A DNA stretch of 64,000 nt from G963676335 sp963676335 (GTDB lineage: Bacteria > Pseudomonadota > Alphaproteobacteria > Rickettsiales > Rickettsiaceae). Within the stretch, counting starts at the first letter, position 1. Each line of letters opens with the position of its first letter. The notes under the pieces are model-generated. The model was not told the DNA's origin. It did no database searches and saw only the letters and a list, made by a program, of their open reading frames with translations. Below are positions 55,013 to 64,000 of the stretch, piece by piece. The stretch is from assembly GCA_963676335.1 (NCBI GenBank), contig OY781057.1, positions 620,001 to 684,000 of the forward strand, written 5' to 3'. The position numbers were made by a program, and so were the translations under genes.

Positions 55013-58000
55013 TTAGCCAGACATTTGATTTATTACAAATTTTTCTGTTTCTTTGCTTATTTTAAATACTATAGAATTTTGCTCAACATACTGCTGCGCT
55101 TGAATTATATCTACAAAGCCTCCTTGATCGTCTTTTATAGCAATTACAGCTTTTTCAATAATATTTGCATTAATTTCTTCAGCGGTAGCATATACAGGTT
55201 GTCCAGAAGTTTCAGTAGGAAGATATACCCCTCCTTCATATTCTAACTCGTCAGGTGCAGCAAAATACACCACTGGCAAGTATCCTATAACATCACTATC
55301 CCCACTATTATAAGTAATTTCTATAGTTCCATCTTTTCTTACTCTAGCATTTTCCGCTCTACCAGCTCTAACTCCGTCATCGACAATTGTTCCCATAGTA
55401 AAAGCACGTGCTATTTGAGTAAATGAATTGAAATCAAGATTCATTATTTGTTCTGCAGAACCATTTTTCCAACTAAAGTTAAGAGTGTTTAAATCAGGGT
55501 CTAGAGCTTGCATTTTTCCGTCTGCATCAAAGGTAACGTCTCCAGCTGCAATTTGACCATCATCTCTAGAAGTAATAAGTTTATCTTTGTCAGCAAAAAC
55601 TTCCATAGCCCATCTATTAGTGTCTAGCTTTAAAAAGCCAAAAGTGATTATATGATTTTCATTAAGACTATCAATAACCGAATATGAAAACTTCCATCCG
55701 GATCCTTTCATATGATCAAGATCTATTTTTCCTTCCGCCATATTAGGGCCAGCTGTTCCACCTTCTGGATTATAAGTATTTTTCTGTGGAGTATTTAATG
55801 TATCTGCATCGTATTTTAATCCAAGTTCCTTAAAAAAAGCAGAAACCCCATTAATTTTAGCATTAGCACCAGTTATAGTATGTCCAAAACTTCCTCCAAT
55901 TGTAGCAGTTCCTGGAGACAAAATTTCAATAAATCCAGGTGCCGCTGTCTGTATTACATATGCTTTGTCGTTTTCTACAGTAAGCCCATCAATATTATTG
56001 GTTGCTAATCCACTAAACATAATTGTGTCATTAGTTTTATAATTGTGATGAAGCGGCATATTTATCTTTAAGCGATTAGAATCCTTAGTAGTTGTAAATA
56101 GTTGGAAATCAGTTCCGGTCTTTTTTTCTACTCGAATTTGGAGATCTTTGGAATTGACGTTGTGGGCTTGAAAAGTATTAGGAATGCCTGTGATTGTGAA
56201 ATCTGTCCCAGGTGTTGTAGCGCTAACTTTATAATACCCATCTGGAATAATGTCATCTTTATTTTGAGCAATCCCATTATGCAATCCAGAAATAAACACC
56301 CAATCATTAACAACTACTTGATTAGATAAAGCTATGTTTGGAATTACACAAGTTGCGTTTTGGCTTTGCGTAAAAACAAGAGCTTCGTTATTTGATGTAA
56401 CCGTATCATAATGCTTTGTCATGTCGACTCTTTGCCAGGTGAATGGATTTGGATTATCCCCTCTAATGTAACTTGTGGGGTATTTTTTATTATTCAAGAG
56501 ATCTTGAATTGCGGTTTGAACGGAAGGTTGGGTTGCTCCAGGAGCAGCAGCAGCAGTAGTAGCCGTATTTGTAATCAAATCTTTCGTAGTTTGAGAATAA
56601 GCAGCGCCACCACCCCCAACCCAAGTAGCAACAGCGGTTTTAGCCGCAGTAGCATCAGCGCCAACAGCAGCATTTTTAGCCTCAACAGCAGCTTTGTATA
56701 ACTCATAGGGAGCTTTAGAATACACAGCAAAGTGATCGTTATCTATAACTTGAACGGAATATTGACCGTTATCTATCTCTAAACCAGCAATTTTGGTAAA
56801 ACCATTAATTTCTACATAATCTCCATTTAGTAATCCATGATTATGAGCTGGGATAATGACTTGCTGCGCATTCTCTCCTAATAAATCCATATTTATTGAT
56901 GCATTTTTTGCTTGATTTAGCCCTCCTGTTGCTATACCTGTAATTTTAATATTTGAATTTGAGAGCGCCGCACCGAAATCCAACTGTCCATTTACAAGAG
57001 TTGCTTTTATTCCAGATTTTTGCGCAAGCTGAGCCTTAAGTGAATCTAAGTTATTGAAACGCATAACGCCTTCAGCGGCATCTTGAATGTCTTCTAATTC
57101 AAGCTCTTCTACAAAATGACCATCTGAGTTATTTTGAAAATTTAAAGTGCCTTTCCCATCTTTTAAGCCAATATATAAACGTTTGTTTGCTCCGTCTCCT
57201 CGAATATCGGCGATAAGCCCATCAATAGCATTTAGTTTTTTGCATAAATCATTAAGATTTTGAAATTTATTATCCGTACTACTATTAGATGAAGTATTAA
57301 ATTCAAGGCTTGTTTGCGTTCCATTGACGACAACTATTAATTTATGCCCATTTGCAACACTTTTCCCCGAGCTATAAGTACTAAATGTAGTTGTAGGATT
57401 ATCAATCCCACAAATACCTTTATTATTATTAATATTATTATATGGACCAATTTGACGAGAAGATGTGATTCCCCCATATTCGCAAGTATATTCTGCTTCT
57501 GGTTGAGTGATTTTAATTTTTATCTTATCTCCAATATTTAGAGTTCCAAAACCTCCTTGCTCTGGAACAATTAAAGAGCCTTGCCCCGCAAGTCTATTTA
57601 AACTATTTGAATCTGAAGTTATGGTGATGACTTGTCCAGGGCCTCTTAAGGTTTGAGCATCAGATTTTAAATTACCGCCTAAAAATTGCAACTTAGAAGT
57701 AGCTTGTCCTAAACTATTTCTAGGCAATGATATAGGGGCTAAATCACTACTTTTTCTATTATTTTCAATTTTATATCCTAATAACAAATTATCATTTAAA
57801 TCTCTATACATACCTTGATTATCTACTCTAAACGACGCTCCAGTAACAAAACGAATGCTATCGTTTGGTCCCCGAACTGGAAGAAATCCAACATCTCTTC
57901 CAGAGCTATAAACAGATATATCGCCAGGATCATTAGTTGTGACTAATTCATGATTAGCGCCACTAAGATGTAATTCATCTTTGCTTTGTATTCCACCACC

Positions 58001-58150
58001 ATTAACAGTGTCTCCATTTTTTACAATAAAGGATTGAAAATTTGAAGTAACATAAGGAGTAAACGGGACTACTTTATTACTTATATTGCTAGATATAGTT
58101 TTAATTTTTTTATTTCCTGCTGACAACGCAGATACTGATGACTGATCCAT
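55013..58150 (-). CDS. flgE: Oversized flagellar hook protein FlgE
   Basis: A 1045-residue protein with the FlgE plan. The N-terminal rod/hook helix is ALSAGNKKIKTISSNISN (about 8-25). A FlgE-type domain follows: GDISVYSSGRDVGFLPVRGP then FRVDNQGMYRDLNDNLLLGY (about 75-127). A central YSVIDSLNENHIITFGFLKL (about 825) and a GDVTFDADGKMQ unit are typical of hook domains. The end has DGTIEITYNSGDSDVIGYLP, then a helix VDIIQAQQYVEQNSIVFKIS in place of the usual C-terminal core helix. Hook proteins are usually 400-700 residues; the extra length is in the middle (about 150-800), including an Ala/Gly-rich insert at about 483-550. No other flagellar gene is nearby. It has its own promoter and terminator. 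Confidence 0.85.
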   Translation of the reverse strand: MDQSSVSALSAGNKKIKTISSNISNKVVPFTPYVTSNFQSFIVKNGDTVNGGGIQSKDELHLSGANHELVTTNDPGDISVYSSGRDVGFLPVRGPNDSIRFVTGASFRVDNQGMYRDLNDNLLLGYKIENNRKSSDLAPISLPRNSLGQATSKLQFLGGNLKSDAQTLRGPGQVITITSDSNSLNRLAGQGSLIVPEQGGFGTLNIGDKIKIKITQPEAEYTCEYGGITSSRQIGPYNNINNNKGICGIDNPTTTFSTYSSGKSVANGHKLIVVVNGTQTSLEFNTSSNSSTDNKFQNLNDLCKKLNAIDGLIADIRGDGANKRLYIGLKDGKGTLNFQNNSDGHFVEELELEDIQDAAEGVMRFNNLDSLKAQLAQKSGIKATLVNGQLDFGAALSNSNIKITGIATGGLNQAKNASINMDLLGENAQQVIIPAHNHGLLNGDYVEINGFTKIAGLEIDNGQYSVQVIDNDHFAVYSKAPYELYKAAVEAKNAAVGADATAAKTAVATWVGGGGAAYSQTTKDLITNTATTAAAAPGATQPSVQTAIQDLLNNKKYPTSYIRGDNPNPFTWQRVDMTKHYDTVTSNNEALVFTQSQNATCVIPNIALSNQVVVNDWVFISGLHNGIAQNKDDIIPDGYYKVSATTPGTDFTITGIPNTFQAHNVNSKDLQIRVEKKTGTDFQLFTTTKDSNRLKINMPLHHNYKTNDTIMFSGLATNNIDGLTVENDKAYVIQTAAPGFIEILSPGTATIGGSFGHTITGANAKINGVSAFFKELGLKYDADTLNTPQKNTYNPEGGTAGPNMAEGKIDLDHMKGSGWKFSYSVIDSLNENHIITFGFLKLDTNRWAMEVFADKDKLITSRDDGQIAAGDVTFDADGKMQALDPDLNTLNFSWKNGSAEQIMNLDFNSFTQIARAFTMGTIVDDGVRAGRAENARVRKDGTIEITYNSGDSDVIGYLPVVYFAAPDELEYEGGVYLPTETSGQPVYATAEEINANIIEKAVIAIKDDQGGFVDIIQAQQYVEQNSIVFKISKETEKFVINQMSG

Positions 58151-58190
58151 GATTAACTCTATTTAAAATTTGTATATTTTTGTATAATAA

Positions 58191-58219
58191 TTATATAGCA
58201 AAAACTATACCATATCAAA
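58191..58219 (-). promoter_or_regulatory. Near-consensus sigma-70 promoter of the hook gene
   Basis: On the minus strand TTGATA (plus-strand 58214-58219), 17-bp spacer, TATAAT (58191-58196), about 40 bases before the ATG at 58150. This is the closest match to consensus noticed in the window. Many flagellar hook genes instead use sigma-54 or sigma-28 promoters. Confidence 0.65.
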
Positions 58220-58260
58220 TTAATAATTATCTAACATTACAATTTAATTAGTATTACTCC

Positions 58261-59334
58261 ATGTCCCGAATTGCAATTTTATCAATAAAAAATTTGCTAC
58301 ATAATTTGCAAATTGTAAAAAATCATACATCTTTATCAAAAATTATCGCAATGGTTAAGGCAGATGCATATGGTCATGGTATTGAACCTATTTCTTTAGC
58401 CCTTGAGAAACACGTTAATATGTTTGGAGTAGCGACTATAGAGGAAGCCTTAAAATTACGTAAAATTGGAATTACTATACCAATTTTGCTTACAGAAGGT
58501 GTCTTTACACAAAATGAATTAAGAATTGCTGCAAATAAAAACTTACATGTTGTTTTTCACAGTGCTGAACAAGTAGATTTACTTAAAGGATTATCATTTA
58601 TCGTTCCTTTGCAAACATGGATTAAAATTGATACTGGGATGGGAAGATTGGGATTTGCCGCTAAAGAAGTTAATTACTTTTATAATAAACTACTAAATAA
58701 TAATCAGTTAACTAAACCAATAAGAATTTTATCCCATTTTGCTTGTGCAGACGATTTCAATCATCCTCTTAACCAACAACAAATTGAAGTTTTTCAAAAC
58801 ATCATTACAGATATTAAGGGAGAATATAGCTTATGTAATTCTGCTGCAATTTTTCAATTTCCTCAGTGTCATTATAATTTTGTTAGACCTGGCTTAGCTT
58901 TGTATGGAGCTTCTCCTATTTTAGGAAAGATGCCAAATGATTTTAATTTGAAGCCTGTTATGACTATTAAATCAAAATTAATAGCAATACATTCCGTTCC
59001 TAAAGGATCTTCAATTGGATATGGAGCTAGATATTCCTGTGTTGAAGATATGCTAATAGGGGTAGTTGCTTTTGGCTATGGAGATGGATATCCAATTACT
59101 GCTAAAGACGGTTGTCCAGTTCTTATAAATAATGAGATATGTCCTCTCGTAGGACGAGTATCAATGGATATGATTACAGTGAATTTAAGATTATGTCGTA
59201 ATGCTAAAATAGGAGATTCCGTAATATTATGGGGAGAAGGCTTGTCCATAGAGAACATAATTAAATTTACAGCTAATTCTTCTTATGATATAATGACTGG
59301 GATAAAAAATAGGGTAAAGAAATGTCTAGTATAA
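58261..59334 (+). CDS. alr: Alanine racemase
   Basis: PLP enzyme that makes D-alanine for peptidoglycan. The PLP lysine lies in AMVKADAYGHGIEPIS (about 31-46). TWIKIDTGMGRLGF is near 120, VRPGLALYGASP near 208, and SIGYGARY near 250 has the catalytic tyrosine region; GYGDGYP and GRVSMDM follow. The length of 357 residues is normal. It is divergent from the hook gene and overlaps the following flavoprotein by 13 bases, so the two are probably translated together. Its presence, with murG and ftsW, shows cell wall synthesis is retained. Confidence 0.95.
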   Translation: MSRIAILSIKNLLHNLQIVKNHTSLSKIIAMVKADAYGHGIEPISLALEKHVNMFGVATIEEALKLRKIGITIPILLTEGVFTQNELRIAANKNLHVVFHSAEQVDLLKGLSFIVPLQTWIKIDTGMGRLGFAAKEVNYFYNKLLNNNQLTKPIRILSHFACADDFNHPLNQQQIEVFQNIITDIKGEYSLCNSAAIFQFPQCHYNFVRPGLALYGASPILGKMPNDFNLKPVMTIKSKLIAIHSVPKGSSIGYGARYSCVEDMLIGVVAFGYGDGYPITAKDGCPVLINNEICPLVGRVSMDMITVNLRLCRNAKIGDSVILWGEGLSIENIIKFTANSSYDIMTGIKNRVKKCLV

Positions 59335-60683
59335 AAATAGAATATATATTTTGTAATATTGCTATTATTGGTAGCGGAGCAGCTGGATTAGCAGCTGCTG
59401 TGCATCTATCTAAAAATATATCTTCAGTAGTAGTCATTACTAAAACACACCTATTAAATAGAACAACTTCATTAAGGCAAGGAAAAATTAATGTAGCCCT
59501 AGATACCTTGCAAAACAATTGGGAATCTCATAAATTCAATTCTATTAACGCTAGAGATGGGTTAAGGGATTACGATTCTATAGAAATTTTATATAAAAAT
59601 TCTCATAATGCTATTAAATTTTTAGAAAATATAGGCGTTAAATTTGATCAAAATATATTGAGCGAAACTATTCAAGCAGCACTTTATTGTGAAGCACAAA
59701 AAAATAATGTTTTGATATTAAATCAACATTTTGCTCTAGATTTATTATTAGATGAAGAAAACTGTTTTGGAATATTATGTTGGAATATGTTAGATGGAAA
59801 GATCGAAGCATTAATAGCAAGTAAAACTATTATTGCTACAGGTGGATATAAGGAAATATATCCTATTACTTTTTCTATTGGTTGCACAGGTGATGGTCAT
59901 GGATTAATTATGCGCGCAGAGGGACAATTACAAGATATGGAATTCACCCAATTCTATCCAACTGTAATAGATAAAACAGAAAAATTAATTACAGAATCAT
60001 CATTTTTAGGGGAAGCTTATTATTCTATTGGTGGAATCCCAGTTAATAATAGCTGTCAAGCGATAAAGATAATTAATAATGCAGAAACTATAATTAATAA
60101 CTTATACGCTATAGGAGAAGCATCTTGCCTATCAATACATGGCGCAAATAAATTAGACTATAATGACTTATTAGAAATAATTGTGTTTTCTGAATTAGCC
60201 ACAAAGCATATAATATCAAATCATAATAACATTACCGTTACCAATAACATTATTCAAACAGAAGTGAATAAGTGTATTAATGCATTTGTAGAAAAATTTA
60301 GAAAAGAAAACGATTTAGACTTAAACTGTATTAAAAATAAAATGCAAATCATTAATCAAAATTATGTAAATGCATTTCGCACAATACAAGGTTTGCAATA
60401 TGCATTGCATGAAATAAATATTCTATATCAACAAATCAAAACCTACAAAATATCAAATAAAAATTTAGTTAATAATAATGAACTATTGCTTTATCTTGAA
60501 ATTGAAAATTTATTAATATGTTCTTTATCTACAATACATAGCGCTATATACCGTAAAGAGAGCAGGGGGACGCATTATATAGAAGAATTTCCTGCTTGTA
60601 ATAATATAGAATTCGTGCATCATAGCATTATTAATTTAAATAACAACTATATCAAAAGATCGGTTAGATCAAAAAAGTCATAA
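59322..60683 (+). CDS. Reduced SdhA-like flavoprotein without capping domain
   Basis: A 453-residue relative of succinate dehydrogenase/fumarate reductase flavoprotein subunits (usual size about 590). Recognisable parts are IIGSGAAGLAAAVHLSKN (15-32), RTTSLRQGKINVALD, TIIATGGY, TGDGHGLIMRAEGQLQDMEF, SIHGANKLDYNDLLEIIVFS and RKESRGTHYIEEFP. Four differences stand out. The His that binds FAD covalently in SdhA is Thr. The capping domain (about 120 residues in SdhA) is reduced to some 20 residues between FTQFYPTVI and GGIPVN, removing the catalytic Arg region. The substrate-site His before GGIP is Tyr. The motif GANRLGSNSL is changed. It probably no longer oxidises succinate. AGGG before ATG 59322 sets the start. 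Confidence 0.8.
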   Translation: MSSIKIEYIFCNIAIIGSGAAGLAAAVHLSKNISSVVVITKTHLLNRTTSLRQGKINVALDTLQNNWESHKFNSINARDGLRDYDSIEILYKNSHNAIKFLENIGVKFDQNILSETIQAALYCEAQKNNVLILNQHFALDLLLDEENCFGILCWNMLDGKIEALIASKTIIATGGYKEIYPITFSIGCTGDGHGLIMRAEGQLQDMEFTQFYPTVIDKTEKLITESSFLGEAYYSIGGIPVNNSCQAIKIINNAETIINNLYAIGEASCLSIHGANKLDYNDLLEIIVFSELATKHIISNHNNITVTNNIIQTEVNKCINAFVEKFRKENDLDLNCIKNKMQIINQNYVNAFRTIQGLQYALHEINILYQQIKTYKISNKNLVNNNELLLYLEIENLLICSLSTIHSAIYRKESRGTHYIEEFPACNNIEFVHHSIINLNNNYIKRSVRSKKS

Positions 60684-61526
60684 TTTAATAAGATAATCTG
60701 GAATAATGTTACAATTGTAACAAATTTTTTCTAATTTATTTAGCTTGTCTTGAGCATTAGGTATGTCTGCTAAAAGACTTCCTGTATTTCCAGTTAATAC
60801 CAGCCCTCCTTTAATATTAAAATTATGTGCTCCAAGGATATCCGTATATAAGGTATCCCCTATCATTAAAATTTTATTCTTATCTAAAGGGCCTGTCTTA
60901 GCATACGCAAACTCAAATATATTTGTTTCTGGTTTTCCAAAATATGCAACTTTTCCACCCATTCTTTCATATTTTTTAGCAAAATATCTAGAGCACATAT
61001 ATACATCTCCATCAACTATAGCTATAAAATCTGGATTAATACATAAGGCTGGAATATTATTTTGAGCAGCTATTTCTAGCGCAGTATCGAATATTTGCAA
61101 ATCACTATTTTGTCGTAAAACAGCAGAAATAATTAATCTGTCTGCTTTCCTTATATCCTGAGTAATATGTGCATTTTTAATTCCTTCTAGCAAAGTAGTA
61201 TCTATTTTTTCATCTATGTAATATAGATTTGATTGACGAGAACTGTTTAAAAATACTGATCTTATTACTTGTCCTGAAGTAAATACCATATCATCATCTA
61301 CATTTATAAAAGCATCTCTTAGTTTTTTTTCAGCTATGATTGGTAATCTAGAGCTATTTGTTATAAAGCATGTTGGTTTAAGTTTTATTATAGTGTTGAT
61401 AGTTTCAGCTACTCCCTCAAAGGCATATGTTCCTGAAAAAATCACACCCCATAAATCAAAAAACACTGCATCATATTCAGATATGATATCTAAGATATTG
61501 ATTACTTTCTTAAACGGATTACACAT
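60678..61526 (-). CDS. HAD-superfamily class IIA phosphatase
   Basis: A 282-residue HAD hydrolase of the NagD-like class IIA type. Motif I is AVFFDLWGVIFSG (about 20-32), which has Trp where the second Asp usually is, as in one known subfamily. Motif II is CFITNSSR (about 53-60), and motifs III-IV are YFGKPETNIFEFA then ILMIGDTLYTDILGAHN (about 195 and 218). The substrate is unknown. It overlaps the SdhA-like gene by 6 bases tail to tail and diverges from gyrB. Confidence 0.85.
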   Translation of the reverse strand: MCNPFKKVINILDIISEYDAVFFDLWGVIFSGTYAFEGVAETINTIIKLKPTCFITNSSRLPIIAEKKLRDAFINVDDDMVFTSGQVIRSVFLNSSRQSNLYYIDEKIDTTLLEGIKNAHITQDIRKADRLIISAVLRQNSDLQIFDTALEIAAQNNIPALCINPDFIAIVDGDVYMCSRYFAKKYERMGGKVAYFGKPETNIFEFAYAKTGPLDKNKILMIGDTLYTDILGAHNFNIKGGLVLTGNTGSLLADIPNAQDKLNKLEKICYNCNIIPDYLIKL

Positions 61527-61644
61527 GTATGTTTAATATTTTTTTAACAACTTAAAGAAAATATTATCACTTTACTTTATACTTAGCAACCACTATCATA
61601 ACCTCGAGAGAATATATTTTTTATTTCATAGTAGGATAAAATTC

Positions 61645-64000
61645 ATGAATGACGTAGATGTTGTGGAAAATTATGATGCTCAGTCTATAAAAGTTCTGAA
61701 GGGACTCGAAGCTGTAAAGAAAAGACCAGGAATGTATATTGGAGATACTGATGATGGTACAGGATTACATCATTTAGTATATGAAGTAGTAGATAATTCA
61801 ATAGATGAAGCATTGGGTGGGCATTGTAATAAAATTGAAGTATTTTTACACAATGACACGAGTGTTACAGTAATAGATAATGGTAGGGGAATTCCTGTTG
61901 ATACCCATTTAGAAGAAGGCATAAGTGCTGCAGAATTAATTATGACCACTCTTCACGCTGGAGGAAAATTTGATCAAAATACGTATAAAATTTCAGGAGG
62001 ACTGCATGGAGTAGGCGTATCTGTAGTTAATGCGTTATCAGAATGGCTGGAATTAACAGTTTGGAAGCATAATAAAGAATACTTTATGCGTTTTAATGAA
62101 GGTAATGTTGAAGTGCAACTAGCAGTTAGCAAAGATTTTACAGAAAAACAAGGAACTTCTATAAGGTTTAAACCCTCTATTAAAATATTTACAAATATAG
62201 AATTTGTATTATCAACTTTAGAACATAGATTAAGAGAATTAGCATTTTTGAACTCAGGGGTAACGATTATATTATGTGATGAAAGATTGCCTGAGACCAA
62301 AACAATACAATTGTATTACACTGGAGGAATAATAGAATATGTAAAATACTTAGATCATGGAAAAACTGCATTGCATAAAAGTATAGAAATTAACAGTTAT
62401 GATCAAGAAAGTAAAATTTCAGTAGAGGTTGCATTACAGTGGAATAATTCATATTACGAAAACATTTTATGTTTTACTAATAATATACGTCAAAAAGATG
62501 GTGGAACCCATTTAGCAGGCTTTAAGACAGCATTAACTAGATTAATAAATTATTATATTACTCTACATGATATTAATAAAAAAAATAAAGTTGTTATTAC
62601 AGGAGATGATGCTAGGGAAGGATTATCTTGTGTCGTATCAGTTAAAGTACCAGATCCTAAATTTTCATCTCAAACTAAAGAAAAATTAGTTAGTTCTGAA
62701 GTACGTACTGTTGTAGAAAGTCATGTTTACGCTAAGCTTTTGACTTGGTTTGATGAACATCCGCAAGAAGTTAAAATTATTATTAATAAGATAACAGAAG
62801 CAGCAGTAGCTAGAGAGGCGGCTAGAAGGGCTAGAGAGCTTACTAGACGAAAAACAGCTTTAGATATAGCTAATCTTCCTGGTAAATTAGCAGATTGTCA
62901 AGAAAAAGATCCATCAAAATCAGAATTGTTTATTGTAGAAGGAAATTCAGCAGGAGGAAGTACTAAGCAAGGTAGGGATAGAAAATTTCAAGCTGTATTG
63001 CCACTCAGAGGAAAAATATTAAATGTTGAAAAATCAAGACTTGATAAAATTTTAGGATCAGAAACAATAGGAACGTTAATTACAGCTATTGGAGCTGGGA
63101 TAGATGGGGACGATTTTACTATAGAAAGAGTAAGATATCATAGAATTATTATCATGACTGATGCTGATATCGATGGTTCTCATATTCGTACACTATTATT
63201 AACTTTTTTTTATCGATATTTAAAGCCCATAATTGAATATGGATATTTGTATATTGCCCAGCCTCCTTTATATCGGATTAAGCATGGTAGTAGCAAAGAA
63301 ATATATTTTAAAAATGATTTAATGTTAGATAGTTATTTAATAGATTTAGTTTCTGATAAAATCAAAATTGTTACAGAAGATGTTGAGCTTTTAGGAGAAG
63401 ATTTGCGTAATGTACTTAAAGATATAGCAAAATTTGATCAAAAAATTCAACAAATGGGGAAAAAAATTACTCCTCAAATTTTAGAATTATTGACTTTAAG
63501 TGGAGGGATTCAACATGATCTATGTGTCAATGAAAATATTGCTTCTGAGGTTAAAGATTATATCTTAAACAAAATTTCTAAAATTAATGATGATACAACT
63601 AATGATACAACTAAATTGAATTTTAGTTTTGAGAATAATAAATTACATTTTTCTTATAAAAAACATCAAGAAAATGAAGTACACACTGTTACTTTAGAGG
63701 ATTTAATGGTTCCTGAAATTCATCAATTAATTAACATAGCAAAACCATTAACGAACCTTTTTAAGAAAGAAATTAAGTTAATTTTTAATGATGAAGAAAA
63801 GATTATATTGCTGCCCTCACAAATAATAAGCATTATTAATAAAATTGCAAAAGTAGGAGTTGCTATACAGCGTTTTAAAGGATTAGGGGAGATGAATGCA
63901 ATGCAGTTATGGGATACTACATTAGATCCTAAGAAAAGAAGCTTATTAAAAGTAACTTTACAACATGCTGAGGAGGCCGAAAGAACTTTTACTATGCTAA
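61645..64000 (+). CDS. gyrB: DNA gyrase subunit B (partial, runs off the right edge)
   Basis: ATPase subunit of the topoisomerase that introduces negative supercoils. The frame from ATG 61645 stays open to 64000 (785 codons); only about 20-30 residues should be missing. The GHKL ATPase motifs are VDNSIDEALGG (about 50), VIDNGRGIPVD (about 75) and GGLHGVGVSVVNALS (about 115). The transducer domain follows. The TOPRIM motifs are FIVEGNSAGGST (about 430) and MTDADIDGSHIRTLL (about 503), and QRFKGLGEMNAMQLWDTT is near the end. AGGA at 61633-61636 precedes the start. The 118-bp upstream gap shows no clear promoter. Confidence 0.97.
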   Translation, partial: MNDVDVVENYDAQSIKVLKGLEAVKKRPGMYIGDTDDGTGLHHLVYEVVDNSIDEALGGHCNKIEVFLHNDTSVTVIDNGRGIPVDTHLEEGISAAELIMTTLHAGGKFDQNTYKISGGLHGVGVSVVNALSEWLELTVWKHNKEYFMRFNEGNVEVQLAVSKDFTEKQGTSIRFKPSIKIFTNIEFVLSTLEHRLRELAFLNSGVTIILCDERLPETKTIQLYYTGGIIEYVKYLDHGKTALHKSIEINSYDQESKISVEVALQWNNSYYENILCFTNNIRQKDGGTHLAGFKTALTRLINYYITLHDINKKNKVVITGDDAREGLSCVVSVKVPDPKFSSQTKEKLVSSEVRTVVESHVYAKLLTWFDEHPQEVKIIINKITEAAVAREAARRARELTRRKTALDIANLPGKLADCQEKDPSKSELFIVEGNSAGGSTKQGRDRKFQAVLPLRGKILNVEKSRLDKILGSETIGTLITAIGAGIDGDDFTIERVRYHRIIIMTDADIDGSHIRTLLLTFFYRYLKPIIEYGYLYIAQPPLYRIKHGSSKEIYFKNDLMLDSYLIDLVSDKIKIVTEDVELLGEDLRNVLKDIAKFDQKIQQMGKKITPQILELLTLSGGIQHDLCVNENIASEVKDYILNKISKINDDTTNDTTKLNFSFENNKLHFSYKKHQENEVHTVTLEDLMVPEIHQLINIAKPLTNLFKKEIKLIFNDEEKIILLPSQIISIINKIAKVGVAIQRFKGLGEMNAMQLWDTTLDPKKRSLLKVTLQHAEEAERTFTML

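Noticed and set aside
1..64000. rRNA, tmRNA, RNase P RNA, SRP RNA, intact insertion sequences, integrase genes
   Set aside because: I scanned for typical conserved stretches and transposase or integrase motifs and saw none; only one tRNA gene was found.

Overview
The window is about 64 kb of very AT-rich DNA, almost completely coding. Several genes point to an obligate intracellular alphaproteobacterium of the order Rickettsiales. These are a nucleotide translocase of the ATP/ADP type (33830-35356), a PopZ-family protein (26492-26908), an HdaA-like DnaA relative, a split complex I locus, an ankyrin protein, and short SpoT-like hydrolases paired with ProP-like MFS transporters. A flagellar hook protein gene (55013-58150) suggests a flagellated lineage such as the Midichloria/Lyticum type rather than Rickettsia itself. 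That placement is inference from gene content; no rRNA is present to test it.

Layout. 1-5.2 kb: end of a probable addB, addA (no nuclease domain), hdaA, pssA, emrA. 5.25-13.5 kb: rpoB-rpoC, here without the ribosomal protein genes that usually precede them. 13.5-16 kb: small secreted or lipoprotein genes, tatD behind a strong hairpin, and a 512-bp decayed stretch holding a broken SpoT-like gene. 16-26.5 kb: clpB, infA-maf, a 685-residue orphan protein, dnaB, yajC-secD, then tolC. 26.5-29.9 kb: popZ, a secreted ankyrin protein with a 14-unit 51-bp repeat, a charged orphan protein and a 484-bp non-coding stretch with nested inverted repeats. 29.9-42.3 kb: ferredoxin-NADP reductase, folD, a DMT transporter, rppH, a lipoprotein, the nucleotide translocase, greA-ftsW-murG on the minus strand, then a CTP-dependent lipid kinase relative, dnaG and rpoD on the plus strand.

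42.3-47.8 kb is the most unusual region. Three related MFS transporter genes on the minus strand alternate with two SpoT-like HD hydrolase genes on the plus strand. Each transporter/hydrolase pair is divergent and shares a promoter region, and 519 bp (43648-44166 and 45668-46186) are base-for-base identical at a 2020-bp spacing. The MFS promoter (TTGCAT-17-TATTTT, 30 bp before the ATG) is kept in all three copies, even where the spacer has diverged. A fourth, broken hydrolase copy lies at 15.5 kb.

47.9-64 kb: tRNA-Ser(UGA), nuoHIJKL without nuoM/nuoN, a porin, a fourth MFS gene, the very large hook protein with its own promoter and terminator, alr, a miniaturised SdhA-like flavoprotein that has lost its capping domain and key residues, a HAD phosphatase, and gyrB running off the right edge.

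The genes fit a cell that imports host nucleotides and metabolites (translocase, DMT, four MFS, porin), keeps peptidoglycan synthesis (murG, ftsW, alr) and drug efflux (emrA, tolC), and retains core replication and transcription. All family assignments rest on motifs read by eye; no database search was possible.
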